Assembly (NCBI RefSeq): GCF_900091495.1
Contig: NZ_LT607413.1
Location: 7,633,501 to 7,697,500 of the forward strand
Source: Micromonospora echinospora
Lineage (GTDB): Bacteria; Actinomycetota; Actinomycetes; Mycobacteriales; Micromonosporaceae
Reading direction: 5' to 3'
DNA: 64,000 bases
A program made the position numbers and the translations under genes. Below, piece after piece: positions 33,709 to 43,336 of the stretch. Every line of letters starts with the position of its first letter. Within the stretch, counting starts at the first letter, position 1. The notes beneath the pieces are model-generated. The model was given only the letters and a program-made list of their open reading frames with translations. It was not told where the DNA came from and did not search any database.

Positions 33709-34938
33709 CTACGCGCCGACCAGCGCCGCCAGGTCGGCCAGTTCCTGTGACATCGCCCGCCGCCGCTGCGCCGAGACGGACTGGACGATGTCCCGGGCGT
33801 ACCGCTGCTGCCGCAGCCACGCTGGCGCGGTGGCCCGAAGATCGAGCAGCACCTCGGTCGCGTCGGCGTACCGGCGCTGCTCGGCGTAGGCCCATGACAC
33901 GTCCAGCCGGTGCCGCTGCCAGCAGGAGGCCGTCGCCGTCGATCCCGGCGGGACCTGCTTCGCCAGCTCCAGCACCCGACCCGGGTCGCCGGCCACCGCC
34001 GCGTTCTCGGCTCGCTGCATCTGGACCTTGTCGACGCTGAACCCACCAACCATGATGAGCTGCGTGGGGTCCAGCGCCCACTGCCCGATCCGGACTGCCG
34101 CAGCCGCCGCAGCGGTCGTCAGCTCGGCCGCCACGTCGGGCTCGTTGTTCCTGGCCCGCGCGGCAGCAGCGCCCAGAAGCAGCCACCCCCACGCGGCCAA
34201 CTCGTCGGGTGCGGCGCGGCTGAACCGGGGTTCGACCTGGTCGGCGGTGGTCACGGCCAGCTCGGCCGCCTCCACGAACCGGCCCTGCCGGACGAGCACC
34301 CAGCACATGCCCTGGATGACGGTCGTCGCCACCGCCTGGTTGCCGGCCCGGCGCGCGGCGTCCAGCGCACCGGACAACGCGGTGAACGCCAGGTCGCTGG
34401 CGCGGAGTTGGATCAGGAGGTTCCCGGTGAGGTGAAGGGTTTGGGTGAGCAGGGTGTACGCGCCCGCCCGGTCACGCTCGTCAGCCAGATCGGCGGCGGC
34501 GCGGACGTCGTGCAGCAACGCCGGCATGTCGGCCAGCACACGGGCGTAGTCGTTGGCGTGGTACGCGCGGTCGACGGTGTGCAGCCGCGCCCGCAACACC
34601 TCCGGCTCCGGCGGGTCGCTAGCCGGCGGTACGAGAGCCGTTCCGGCGAGGCCCCGGACCGGCGCGACCGCGCGGCGGATCTCCGCGAGGGAGAGCGGCC
34701 GGTGGTCCGGTTCGGCTCGGGCGGCAGCGTGCGAGGTGTCGCCGATCAGCGCGCTGGTGGGCACGCCCAGAGCGCGGGCGAGCGCGTGGAGGGTGGGCAG
34801 GCGGGCGCTCTTGCGCGCACCCTGCTCCAGCTTACGGATGACTCCGACGTCCACGCCGGCGCGCTCGGCGAGCTGCTCCTGCGTCAAGGTCGACTGTTGG
34901 CGGATCGCGGCGAGGTTCTCTCCGATGATCGGTTCCAT
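33709..34938 (-). CDS. XRE-family regulator with TPR-like C-terminal domain
   Basis: A 409-residue regulator. N-terminal HTH (about 1-60: IGENLAAIRQQSTLTQEQLAERAGVDVGVIRKLEQGARKSARLPTLHALARALGVP). The remaining 340 residues are helical repeats with TPR character (LVRQGRFVEAAELAVTTADQ, AAELTTAAAAAAVRIGQ, CWQRHRLDVSWAYAEQRRYADATEVLLDLRATAPAWLRQQRYARDIVQS), an arrangement typical of actinomycete regulators that may sense a peptide or small ligand. GGGGAG lies upstream of the ATG at 34938. Target genes are not evident. Confidence 0.88.
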   Translation of the reverse strand: MEPIIGENLAAIRQQSTLTQEQLAERAGVDVGVIRKLEQGARKSARLPTLHALARALGVPTSALIGDTSHAAARAEPDHRPLSLAEIRRAVAPVRGLAGTALVPPASDPPEPEVLRARLHTVDRAYHANDYARVLADMPALLHDVRAAADLADERDRAGAYTLLTQTLHLTGNLLIQLRASDLAFTALSGALDAARRAGNQAVATTVIQGMCWVLVRQGRFVEAAELAVTTADQVEPRFSRAAPDELAAWGWLLLGAAAARARNNEPDVAAELTTAAAAAAVRIGQWALDPTQLIMVGGFSVDKVQMQRAENAAVAGDPGRVLELAKQVPPGSTATASCWQRHRLDVSWAYAEQRRYADATEVLLDLRATAPAWLRQQRYARDIVQSVSAQRRRAMSQELADLAALVGA

Positions 34939-35117
34939 GGTCGCTCCCCAGGTAGCGGGTCGAGCGGCGGCCCGCCGGCCTCCCCCGGCCGCCACTGTGG
35001 ACGCTACACCGGCCGGGAGGCTGCACCGTGCCGCTACGCGCCCGCGTGGCGCGGACCGACGACGTCACGGGAACCGGGAGAACCCCGTCCGGTCCGGCGG
35101 CACCGACGGCGGAACGC

Positions 35118-35157
35118 CCCGTGCTCCCACACCGGCGAAGCGGTGTGGGAGCACGGG
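35118..35157 (-). terminator. Strong hairpin terminator of the subtilase gene
   Basis: Perfect 17-bp stem CCCGTGCTCCCACACCG / CGGTGTGGGAGCACGGG with loop GCGAAG, 13 bases past the subtilase stop on the minus strand. Confidence 0.85.
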
Positions 35158-35170
35158 TACGAATGGCTGG

Positions 35171-37675
35171 TCAGGGCGCGACCGTCTGGATCTCGACCAG
35201 CACGGAGTCCACGCCGACCAGGCCGGTCGAGTCGAAGACCTCCAGCCACACCGACCAGGTGGTGAAGGTGGTCCCGCTCTCCAGCGGGGACAGCTCACCG
35301 GTGAAGCTCGCGCAGCTCTTCGGCACGACGATGTCGTCGACCGGCCCACCGGTGGGCACCGCGCTGCCCTGGCAGAGCACCTTCTTGACCCCGCCGTCGC
35401 CGTACGCGGTCCACCGGTAGCGGGTGCCCGGCACCGCTCCGTCCTGCGTGTCGGTGCCGGCGCCGGCGAACACGACCGGCTCCGGCCCGGCGTCGATCGT
35501 CGACAGCTTCAGGGTCGCCGCCGGCTTGGTGATCGTGGCGGTCGGCCGGGACTGCCCGGCGGGTACCGCGGTGGCCGTGAAGACGCGCTGCACGACCGCT
35601 CCCGCCGCCGTGAACGTCGCGGTGTACGTGCCCGGGGTGACCGTACCGGCCGGGAGGGTGGTCTGGTGACCGCCCTTCTGGAAGACCACCTCGTTGCCCC
35701 GTCGGACCGTCCAGGACGCCTGGGCGTCCGGCACCGGGTCGAACGTGTCGGGGTCGTTGGAGGTGCCGACCAGGCTGACGGCCTGCCCCGCGGGGAGCGT
35801 GAGCCCGGCCGGCGGCGAGATGATGGCCGCGTTCGCCGGGCTGTCCACCACCGTGACGGTGACCGTCGCCGAGCTGCTCTGCCCGAGGCTGTCGGTGGCC
35901 TTGGCCGTGATCACGTGGGTGCCGGCCGACAGTGACGGCACGAACGTCTTGGACCCGTTGCCCAGGTGTCCGTCAATGTTGCTGGTCCAGGTGAGCGGGA
36001 TTCCCTTGCCGGCGAAGTCGGTCGCCGTGCCCCACAGGTCCACCGACTGGCCCGCACTGAACTGCTGCTTGGTCTTCGGCATGCTGATGCTCACCGAGGG
36101 CTTCACGCCCAGCGTCTTGGCGACCGCCGCCAGGGCGTTGATCCGACGCTGGCTGCCGGTCACCTTCCAGCCGAGCCCGCCGACGTGGGCGGTGTCGTTG
36201 AGGATGTCGCGGACCTGGGCGGAGGTCAGCTCCGGGTTGGCGGCCATCACCAGCGCGGCGACCCCGCCCACGAAGGGCGCGGCGAAACTGGTGCCGCACC
36301 GGGCCTCCGTCTCGTTGAGGCCCGGCTGGGCCGGGTCGAGGAGGACCTGGACGCACATCGGGCCGTAGATCTCCACCGAGGTGGTGACGTCACTGGTGCC
36401 GTAGTTCGACTTGTCCGACACCGTCGCGTCCCACGTGTTCACACCGCCGACGCACATCACGTGGACGCTCTCGCAGGGCACGTAGAGCGTGTTGCCGTCG
36501 ATGTTCTTGCCGTTGTTGCCGGACGACGACACGATCAGCGCCCCGGTGTCCCGCACGTGCTTCATCCGCCGGTCGGTCCAGGTACGGGCGTGTGCCTTGC
36601 CGAGGGTCACGTCCCGGCCGAAGCTGAGGTTCACCACGTCCGGGCGGGTCGCCTCGGCGGCCTTCTCCAGCCGGCGCAGCTTCGTCCAGTAGTCGTTGCC
36701 GTTGCGGACGGCGACCAGCTCGTCGACCACCGGCCCGGCCGGCCCGGCGGTGCCGTAGCCGTTGTCGACCTGACCCATCCCGGCGAGCACCACGTCGGTG
36801 GCGTGCCACGGACAGGGCGTGCCGTTCGTGCAGTTGCTGGGGTTGGGTTTGCCCCACTCCGCCGTGTGCAGCGTGACCTTGGCCGGGAAGTCCGGGTTGG
36901 TCTGGAACCCGCCGTCCATCACCAGGTACTTCACCTGCCGGGTCAGCTTGCCCTTGGCCTGGAGCAGTTGCCAGGCCTTGGCCACGCCGGTGTCCATCGG
37001 GTTGCCCGACCCCATGTACGACCAGTCGAAGACGTTCTTCTTGATGTTGGGGGCCTCGAAGACGTTGCCATCGGCGATGCCGGTCGGCTCCACCAGCCAG
37101 TCGAGGACCAGTTCGGTCCCGGCCCGCCACTCGGCGGCGGCCAGCGCGAGCAGGCGCAGCGCCCGCTCGTCACCGACCCGGTACACACCGGACTGACCGG
37201 GCTCGGCGGCGAGCAGGTCGGCAACCAGTTTCGTCGGATCGGCGCGGTCGACGTCCACCCATACCAGATGGTCCTGTCCCTGCTCGTCGGCCGGGAACGA
37301 GTCGAGCACCTGGCCGTCCCAGCGGGTCAGGAAGGCGTCCAACTCGGCCTGGTCGGACGTCCGTACCATCACCTCGTCGAGCACCAGGCCGGCCGGCGAA
37401 CCGTCCGGCCCGGCCACCACGCCGAGTTGGCGGTCGGTGCCGAGCCGACCGACCGGGTCGACCGACAGCCGGGGCGCGGGCAACCTCGGGTCGACCTGGA
37501 AGTCCAGCGTCTCGCCGGTGCTGCCGGCCGCGTCGGTCCGGCCGGCGGGTGCCGACACGGTGGCTGCCGCCGCGCTGGGCGCGGCGAGTCCACCGACGAG
37601 CGCCGCCACCACGGCGGTGACCAGGAAGCGGCGCGGGCCGGTGAACAGTCGGCGGGCGGAAAGTGTGGGTGTCAC
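35171..37675 (-). CDS. Secreted subtilisin-family (S8) serine protease with Ig/PKD-like C-terminal domains
   Basis: An 834-residue exported protease. Signal peptide about 1-39 (RRFLVTAVVAALVGGLAAPSAAAA), a pro-region to about 200, then the S8 domain: Asp254 (YLVMDGGFQ), His291 (CPWHATDVVLAG, a variant of HGTHV), Asn387 (SSSGNNG) and Ser463 (RCGTSFAAPFVGG). C-terminal to about 545 are two Ig/PKD-like domains (ISMPKTKQQFSAGQSVDLWGTATD; AIISPPAGLTLPAGQAVSLVGTSND) and a third segment. The unusual HAT in place of HGT and the Cys-rich catalytic domain set it apart from degradative subtilisins. The GTG at 37675 follows GAGGAGACACC. It is divergent from the membrane-linked ECF sigma gene. Confidence 0.92.
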   Translation of the reverse strand: MTPTLSARRLFTGPRRFLVTAVVAALVGGLAAPSAAAATVSAPAGRTDAAGSTGETLDFQVDPRLPAPRLSVDPVGRLGTDRQLGVVAGPDGSPAGLVLDEVMVRTSDQAELDAFLTRWDGQVLDSFPADEQGQDHLVWVDVDRADPTKLVADLLAAEPGQSGVYRVGDERALRLLALAAAEWRAGTELVLDWLVEPTGIADGNVFEAPNIKKNVFDWSYMGSGNPMDTGVAKAWQLLQAKGKLTRQVKYLVMDGGFQTNPDFPAKVTLHTAEWGKPNPSNCTNGTPCPWHATDVVLAGMGQVDNGYGTAGPAGPVVDELVAVRNGNDYWTKLRRLEKAAEATRPDVVNLSFGRDVTLGKAHARTWTDRRMKHVRDTGALIVSSSGNNGKNIDGNTLYVPCESVHVMCVGGVNTWDATVSDKSNYGTSDVTTSVEIYGPMCVQVLLDPAQPGLNETEARCGTSFAAPFVGGVAALVMAANPELTSAQVRDILNDTAHVGGLGWKVTGSQRRINALAAVAKTLGVKPSVSISMPKTKQQFSAGQSVDLWGTATDFAGKGIPLTWTSNIDGHLGNGSKTFVPSLSAGTHVITAKATDSLGQSSSATVTVTVVDSPANAAIISPPAGLTLPAGQAVSLVGTSNDPDTFDPVPDAQASWTVRRGNEVVFQKGGHQTTLPAGTVTPGTYTATFTAAGAVVQRVFTATAVPAGQSRPTATITKPAATLKLSTIDAGPEPVVFAGAGTDTQDGAVPGTRYRWTAYGDGGVKKVLCQGSAVPTGGPVDDIVVPKSCASFTGELSPLESGTTFTTWSVWLEVFDSTGLVGVDSVLVEIQTVAP

Positions 37676-37806
37676 GGTGTCTCCTCGGTGTCCGTGGTGG
37701 GTTGACACCGGTGTGAGTCCGGACGGGTCGGGATGCCAACAGAAAACCCCGGAGAATTTTTCCGGCCGCTTCACTGAGAATGGTCGACGAGCAGTGGGGG
37801 TCACGG

Positions 37807-39684
37807 ATGGACACGGCGGCGCAGGACGACAGGACTCTCGTCGAGGCGGTGCGCCGGGGCGAGCGGGCCGGTCTGGAAGGCTTGTACCGGCGGTACGCCG
37901 ACCGGCTCTACACGTACGCCCGGGTGTTGGTGCGTGAGCCGGAGGCCGCCGCGGACGCCGTCCACGACGCGTTCCTCACCGCCAGCCAGCGCATCGACCA
38001 ACTGCGCGACCCCGACCGGCTGCGTCCCTGGCTGTACGCGATCGTGCGCAACGAATGCCTCCGGCAGATCCGGGACCGGTCCCGCTCCTCGCCCCTCGAC
38101 GAGGCGGACGAGCCGGTGGCCGACACCGCCGACCCGGGCACCGACGTCAACACCGCGCAGGTACGGGAGCTCGTCCACACCGCAGCCGCCGCCCTGAACC
38201 CGGGCGACCGCGAGGTGGTCCACCTGGCGATCCGCCACGACCTGTCCTCGGTGGACATCGGCGCGGCCCTCGGGGTGCCCGCCAACCACGCGCACGCCCG
38301 CCTGTCCCGCGCCCGGACCCAGCTCGAACGGGCGCTCGGCGCGTTGCTCGTGGCCCGCAGCGGTGCCCGGGACTGCCCCGCCCTGGCCGAGACGATCGAC
38401 GGTTGGCAGGGCACGCTGACCCCGACCCTGCGCAAGCGGGTCGCCCGGCACATCGACAACTGCGCCTCGTGTGGCCTGCTCCGACGCGAACAGCTCAGTC
38501 CGGCGGCGCTGCTGTCCGCCTACACGGCTCCGGCGTTCCTCGTCGTCGCCGACACGGTGTGGCCGAGGCTGGCCGGGGCCGGCCCGGCCGACGGCCAGGC
38601 GACCGACACGACCGACGGCGGGGTGACCGACGCGGTCGACGGCGGGGCGACCGGCGACGGGGGGAGCGGCGCGGTCGACGGTCAGGTGACCGACCCGACC
38701 GGCGAGGTGACCGACGCGGTCGACGGCAGCGCCGACGTCGAGAGTTCTCCCGATGCGACGACGGACCCGTCGGCGACGACCGAGCCGAGCGGGTCCGCAG
38801 ACGGCACGGCGACTCCCGGACCGACTGCGGGGCGGGGCGACGCGCCCGCTGCCGAGCCGCGAAACGGGCCCACCGGAGCAGCGGATGACCGGGCCGCCGC
38901 AGGGCCGGCAGCCGACCCGGCTCCCCGGTCCGCCGCCACCGTGGCCGGGGGCGGGGCGGCGCTGCCCCGTGCGGCGGCCCACCCCGCCGGGGTGACCTCG
39001 GCGGCGACCCACGACCGGCGACGCCGACGGCGGTTGGCGGCGACCGCAGGGTTGCTGGTGCTCCTCGCCCTCGCCGGCACCTGGGCGCTCGCCCCCGGAC
39101 GCCGGGCCGAACAGGTGGCGGCGACCTCCGGGGCGACCGCCGGCAGGTCCGCGACCGCGACGACGACGGCTGCGGCGGTCCCGGCGGCGACCCCTCCCGT
39201 GGTCACCGCCACGGCTACCGGCGCCGCCGCCCCGACGGCACCGGGACCTGACGCGACCGGCACCGCTGCCGCGCCCGCCACCTCCGGTTCCCGGCCGGGG
39301 GCCGCCGCACCGACCACCGCGCCGGGCACGACAGCCGCCCCCACCACCGCGCCGGCCGTGGCACGACCGACCACCACGCCACCCCCGCCCCGGGCGTTCA
39401 CCGTGTCGGCGAGCGCGCACGTGCGCTGCGGTCAGGACACCTACAGCCTGGTCGTCCGAGCCACCGGCAGCGCCGCGGTCGACCAGGCGGAGGTGCGCTG
39501 GACACCCGTCGGGGGTGCCACGTCGACCCAGGCCATGACCGTGGACGGGGCGTCCGCCCAGGCAACCGTGGGACGGCTACGTGCGACGGCCCTGACCTGG
39601 TCGGTACGGATGACCGCCGTGGACGGACGCACGGCGCAGAGCCCGACGTACCAGGTCGCCGACCCGTGCGTACGGCCCGGCTAG
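37807..39684 (+). CDS. ECF sigma factor fused to zinc-binding anti-sigma motif, TM helix and extracellular domain
   Basis: A 625-residue protein. Sigma-70 region 2 (about 20-92: LYRRYADRLYTYARVLVREPEAAADAVHDAFLTA, LRPWLYAIVRNECLRQIR) and region 4 (about 120-182: ALNPGDREVVHLAIRHDLSSVDIGAALGVPANHAHARLSRARTQLE). H215-x3-C219-x2-C222 (HIDNCASC) is the zinc-binding anti-sigma (ZAS) motif. A Thr/Asp/Gly-rich linker (about 260-400) leads to R-rich RRRRRRL and a TM helix (411-429), then a Pro/Thr stalk and a roughly 95-residue domain with two Cys. This matches membrane-tethered ECF groups. The ATG at 37807 has GGGGG upstream; 37780 is the alternative. Divergent from the secreted protease. Confidence 0.9.
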   Translation: MDTAAQDDRTLVEAVRRGERAGLEGLYRRYADRLYTYARVLVREPEAAADAVHDAFLTASQRIDQLRDPDRLRPWLYAIVRNECLRQIRDRSRSSPLDEADEPVADTADPGTDVNTAQVRELVHTAAAALNPGDREVVHLAIRHDLSSVDIGAALGVPANHAHARLSRARTQLERALGALLVARSGARDCPALAETIDGWQGTLTPTLRKRVARHIDNCASCGLLRREQLSPAALLSAYTAPAFLVVADTVWPRLAGAGPADGQATDTTDGGVTDAVDGGATGDGGSGAVDGQVTDPTGEVTDAVDGSADVESSPDATTDPSATTEPSGSADGTATPGPTAGRGDAPAAEPRNGPTGAADDRAAAGPAADPAPRSAATVAGGGAALPRAAAHPAGVTSAATHDRRRRRRLAATAGLLVLLALAGTWALAPGRRAEQVAATSGATAGRSATATTTAAAVPAATPPVVTATATGAAAPTAPGPDATGTAAAPATSGSRPGAAAPTTAPGTTAAPTTAPAVARPTTTPPPPRAFTVSASAHVRCGQDTYSLVVRATGSAAVDQAEVRWTPVGGATSTQAMTVDGASAQATVGRLRATALTWSVRMTAVDGRTAQSPTYQVADPCVRPG

Positions 39685-39758
39685 GGCTGCCTCGCGGCTC
39701 CTGCGTCCCCGCTTCACCCGGGGACGGCGCTGCGTGACCTGCAAGCAGCTGGAGGAGC

Positions 39759-39792
39759 GCCCGCGCCGCCACCGACCGGCGGCGGCGCGGGC
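39759..39792. terminator. Hairpin between convergent sigma and RCC1 genes
   Basis: GCCCGCGCCGCC / GGCGGCGCGGGC, a perfect 12-bp stem with a 10-base loop, midway between the two stop codons. Confidence 0.7.
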
Positions 39793-39815
39793 CGGCACAG
39801 GTCCAGCAGCGGCGG

Positions 39816-41048
39816 TCAGGCCGGCAGGGCCACCTGCGCCGGGGTCGACCGGTGGGTGGTGGTGCCGTCGCCGAGCTGCCCGAACGAGTTGTCGCCCCAG
39901 CACCACAGGTTGCCATCGGTGCGCGTCGCGCAGGCGTGGTAGGACGCGGCAAGGCCGTCCGCCCAGGTGGTGGCGGTGCCGACCCGGGTCGGGGTCGACC
40001 GGTGGGTGGTGGTGCCGTCGCCGAGCTGCCCGGAGGTGTTCTTGCCCCAGCACCACAGGCTGCCGTCGGTGCGCGTCGCGCACGACGAGTCGACGCTCGT
40101 CTCGACCCTTGCCCAGGTGGTGGCGGTGCCGACCTGGAGTGGAGTGGTCTGGAAGCCTGCGCCCCCGCCCACCTGGCCGTACCCGTTCTCACCCCAGCAC
40201 CACAGTGTCCCGTCGGCGCGGACCGCGCAGGTGTGCACGTATCCGGCCGTCACGCCGGTCCACGTGGTCGCGGTGCCCACCTGCGTCGGTGTCGCGCGGT
40301 AGTCCCGGATACCGAGACCGAGCTGCCCGTCCGAGCTGCTGCCCCAGCACCACAGGGTCCGGTCGGTGCGGATGGCGCAGGTGTGCGCGTAGCCGGTCGT
40401 GACGCTCGCCCAGGTGGTCGCCGTGCCGACCTGCACCGGGGTGGTCGTCAGAGTGGGAGACGTGCCGATGCCGAGCTGCGCGTGGCGGTTCAGGCCCCAG
40501 CACCACAGGGTGCCGGTGGTCTGGACGGCGCAGGTGTGGTTGGCGCCGGCGCTGACGCTGGCCCAGGTGGTAGCGGTGCCGATCCGTACGGGGCTGCTCC
40601 GTCTCGTGGTCGTCCCGTCGCCGAGCTGCCCGTTGTGGTTGCCACCCCAGCACCACAGCGTTCCGTCCGTGCGTACCGCGCAGGTGTTGCTGCTACCGGC
40701 GTCGATACGCGCCCAGGTGGTGGCGTCGCCGATCCGGACCGGACCGGTCCGGTCCGTGGTGGTCCCGTCGCCGAGCTGGCCGTAGAAGTTGTTGCCCCAG
40801 CACCAGAGCGTTCCGTCGGTGCGGGTGACACAGGTGTGCAGATCACCCGCGGCGACCCGGGACACCGGCGCGGCGGCGAGCGAGACGTTCGGTGCGCCCC
40901 GGTCGGCAGAGCTGAGGCCCGCGTTGGCCGCACCCGCCGTGAATCCGATGGACAGCACGCTCATCCCGACCGAGGCCGCCGCCGCGACGACGGTTCTGGC
41001 CGCCCGCCGCCAACGCGTCCGTAGCCGGCCCTCCCGATGTTCGTTCAT
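39816..41048 (-). CDS. Secreted RCC1-repeat beta-propeller protein
   Basis: A 410-residue exported protein. Signal peptide about 1-46 ([30 protein letters not shown]). The rest is seven RCC1-type repeats of about 48 residues with the recurring pattern [43 protein letters not shown]. Each has a Cys pair (HTC...WCW) likely to form an intrablade disulfide, fitting an extracellular location. Bacterial secreted RCC1 proteins are probably binding scaffolds; the ligand is unknown. GGGAG lies upstream of the ATG at 41048. A longer GTG frame (41156) contradicts the signal peptide. Confidence 0.9.
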   Translation of the reverse strand: MNEHREGRLRTRWRRAARTVVAAAASVGMSVLSIGFTAGAANAGLSSADRGAPNVSLAAAPVSRVAAGDLHTCVTRTDGTLWCWGNNFYGQLGDGTTTDRTGPVRIGDATTWARIDAGSSNTCAVRTDGTLWCWGGNHNGQLGDGTTTRRSSPVRIGTATTWASVSAGANHTCAVQTTGTLWCWGLNRHAQLGIGTSPTLTTTPVQVGTATTWASVTTGYAHTCAIRTDRTLWCWGSSSDGQLGLGIRDYRATPTQVGTATTWTGVTAGYVHTCAVRADGTLWCWGENGYGQVGGGAGFQTTPLQVGTATTWARVETSVDSSCATRTDGSLWCWGKNTSGQLGDGTTTHRSTPTRVGTATTWADGLAASYHACATRTDGNLWCWGDNSFGQLGDGTTTHRSTPAQVALPA

Positions 41049-41120
41049 GTGTTCTCCCAGGCATCGTCGGTTCCGTAAGTGGAGGCGGCGTTGCCTCGGC
41101 AGGTCGCCAGCGACCCGGCA

Positions 41121-41163
41121 CTTCACATCGATGAACTTTACATTGATACACGTCACCTTTACA
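41121..41163 (-). promoter_or_regulatory. AT-rich iterated motif upstream of RCC1 gene
   Basis: On the minus strand TGTAAAG occurs twice and TGTGAAG once (plus-strand CTTCACA 41121-41127, CTTTACA 41136-41142, CTTTACA 41157-41163) in an unusually AT-rich stretch for this genome. It may be a regulator site or promoter; no regulator is assigned. Confidence 0.35.
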
Positions 41164-41172
41164 CGCGTTCAT

Positions 41173-41208
41173 GCGGCGGCCCCCGGCCATCGGGCCGGGG
41201 GCCGCCGC
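41173..41208 (-). terminator. Strong hairpin terminator of the membrane multicopper oxidase gene
   Basis: Perfect 16-bp stem GCGGCGGCCCCCGGCC / GGCCGGGGGCCGCCGC, loop ATCG, 10 bases beyond the stop codon on the minus strand. Confidence 0.85.
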
Positions 41209-41218
41209 CGACGGTGCG

Positions 41219-43294
41219 CTACTCCAGCTTGTTCGGGGTGTCGTGGCCGACCTCGTACGGCGTCGTCACCCCCTCGTAGATGACGTGGGACATCATGCCG
41301 GCCGCGGCGTGGTCGAGGTTGTGGCAGTGGTCCATCCACAGGCCCGGGTTGTCGGCCTTGAAGGCCACCTCCCAGATCTCCCCCACCTCGACGTTGACCG
41401 TGTCCAGCCAGAGCGGGCTGCCGGTGGCCGGCTTGCCGTTGCGGCTGAGCACCAGGACGTGGTGGCCGTGCAGGTGCATCGGGTGGTCGAAGTGGCTGCG
41501 GTTGGCGAAGCGCACCTTGACCAGGTCGCCCTCGCGGACGGTGAGCGACGGGGCCTTCGGGAAGGCCATGCCGTTGCTGGCCCAGACCACCGTGAACTTC
41601 CCGTCGTAGAACCACAGCTCGTTGTCGAAGACCAGCGAATGCGTCTTGGTGAATCTGCTGTCCCGGCCGAACGGGGTGGGCAGCGGCGAGCCGTACGTGG
41701 TCGGGTCGAACGCGTCCTGTGGCTTGTCCGGCCGCACGTCGCCGGCGCCGTCGGCGCTGAGCAGCAGACCGCCCTCGACGACCCGCAGTTCCTTGCCGAA
41801 GCGCCGCAGCTCGGTGAGGCGTACCGGCTGCGTGGGCATGGTGAACTCCAGGTCGTACCGGCCACCTCCGCCGATCACTATCTGTCTGCCGGCGACGTCG
41901 GTCGGCTCGTTGATCGGGTTGCCGTCGATCGCGACCACCTTGAACGGGGTGCCGGTCAGCGAGTACCGGTGGGTGGAGCCGTCGGTGTTGATCAGACGGA
42001 GCCGGACCGGGGTGCCCGGGGCCATCCGGCGTCGGTCGAGCTGGTCGACGGTGCCGATGGCGGGCGGCTCCAGGGGCAGTTCGTCGGAGTACCAGGTGTG
42101 CGTGGAGACGATCAGATCCTGGGTACCGGGGGCCAGGTCCGACTGCTCCGGTTCGATGATCAGCGGCCCGAACAGGCCCTTCTTGACCTGGACCGAGGAC
42201 TGCTGGTGGGAGTGGTACCAGTGGGTGCCGACCTCGTCCGGCCGGAACCGGTAGACGTGCGTGCCGCCGGGCTCGATGGCGTCCTGGGTGACCCCGGCGA
42301 CGCCGTCCTCGGCGTTGGGCACGTCCACCCCGTGCCAGTGCACCGACACGTTGGTGTCCGGCACCTTGTTGTGCACCGTCACCTCGATCAGCTCACCGCG
42401 CTTGACCCGCAGCTCCGGCCCGGGGCTCGTGCCGTTGAACAGCCACGCGTCGACCTCCCGGCCGGAGGCCAGCCGCAGCTTCTTCGCCTCGGCGACCAGG
42501 GTGAAACGACGGTCCGGCGTCTCGCTGCGCGGCCCGGTCAGGTCGGCCACGCTGACCGTACGGCCGGTCGAGTGACCGTGCGCGCCGGCCGCGGAGACGC
42601 CGCCGTGCGCGTGGTCGGTCATGTTCATCCGCCCCGGCAGGACGGTCTCGTTGGCCGCCAGGCTCAGCCCGCCGACCAGCAGCAGGACGAACCCCGTGGC
42701 GACGGCGACCGCGCGCAGCGCCCGGACCGGCCGGGTGCGCTGGACCGGGCCCCCGTTCGCGGCGAGGCGGTACCGGTGCTGCTGCCACAGCCAGAGTCCG
42801 ACCAGGATGGTCAGGAAGGACACGTAGACGGTGAGGATCGGGACGAGCTGCGGCGGGCCCATGGTGACCATGATCGCGGTGACGAAGCCGGCCAGCGCGC
42901 CCAGCGCGGTCGCCTGGAACGGCACCACCGCCTGCGGGGCGAAGGTCGCCAGCCGGGTCCCGGCCGACGGGTTCCGCCGGTGGGCACGCCAGCGGGGAAC
43001 CGCCAGCACCAGCACCGCCAGGGCGGGCAGGATCACCAGAGGTAGCGCCACGGCGACCCGGTCGGCCACGAAGAGGTAGCCGTAGCTGCCCATCAGCGCG
43101 GTGGTGACGACACGGGCGGCGACGCCGAGCCAGCCGAGCGCGACCAGCACCAGCATGAAGGTGGCCCGCCGTCGGCCCCGCCGGTCGGAGCGGTGCCGTG
43201 GTCTGCGGGCCACCAGGACCGCGCTCGTGCCCCACAGCAGGGTGAGGAAGAGCGCGGCCTCGATGTCGTAGTTCAGATAGCTTTCGAACAACAC
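41219..43294 (-). CDS. Membrane-anchored multicopper oxidase (six-TM N-terminal domain)
   Basis: A 691-residue protein in two parts. Residues 1-215 hold about six TM helices (for example AALFLTLLWGTSAVLV, ATFMLVLVALGWLGVAARVV, AVAVATGFVLLLVGGLSL), followed by a His-rich linker (MNMTDHAHGGVSAAGAHGHS). The copper-oxidase part has NVSVHWHGVDVPN, GTHWYHSHQQ, HPMHLHGHHVLV and HCHNLDHAAAGMM, giving the complete trinuclear and type-1 sites outside the membrane. The GTG at 43294 is chosen because GGAGG lies 6 bases upstream. It is the end of the minus-strand operon with the acyltransferase gene (42-base gap); phenol oxidation of the polyketide or copper handling are both possible. Confidence 0.92.
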   Translation of the reverse strand: MLFESYLNYDIEAALFLTLLWGTSAVLVARRPRHRSDRRGRRRATFMLVLVALGWLGVAARVVTTALMGSYGYLFVADRVAVALPLVILPALAVLVLAVPRWRAHRRNPSAGTRLATFAPQAVVPFQATALGALAGFVTAIMVTMGPPQLVPILTVYVSFLTILVGLWLWQQHRYRLAANGGPVQRTRPVRALRAVAVATGFVLLLVGGLSLAANETVLPGRMNMTDHAHGGVSAAGAHGHSTGRTVSVADLTGPRSETPDRRFTLVAEAKKLRLASGREVDAWLFNGTSPGPELRVKRGELIEVTVHNKVPDTNVSVHWHGVDVPNAEDGVAGVTQDAIEPGGTHVYRFRPDEVGTHWYHSHQQSSVQVKKGLFGPLIIEPEQSDLAPGTQDLIVSTHTWYSDELPLEPPAIGTVDQLDRRRMAPGTPVRLRLINTDGSTHRYSLTGTPFKVVAIDGNPINEPTDVAGRQIVIGGGGRYDLEFTMPTQPVRLTELRRFGKELRVVEGGLLLSADGAGDVRPDKPQDAFDPTTYGSPLPTPFGRDSRFTKTHSLVFDNELWFYDGKFTVVWASNGMAFPKAPSLTVREGDLVKVRFANRSHFDHPMHLHGHHVLVLSRNGKPATGSPLWLDTVNVEVGEIWEVAFKADNPGLWMDHCHNLDHAAAGMMSHVIYEGVTTPYEVGHDTPNKLE

Positions 43295-43336
43295 GGGCAA
43301 CCTCCGGGAACGGGCAGCGTCGATCGGCGTGGTCGG

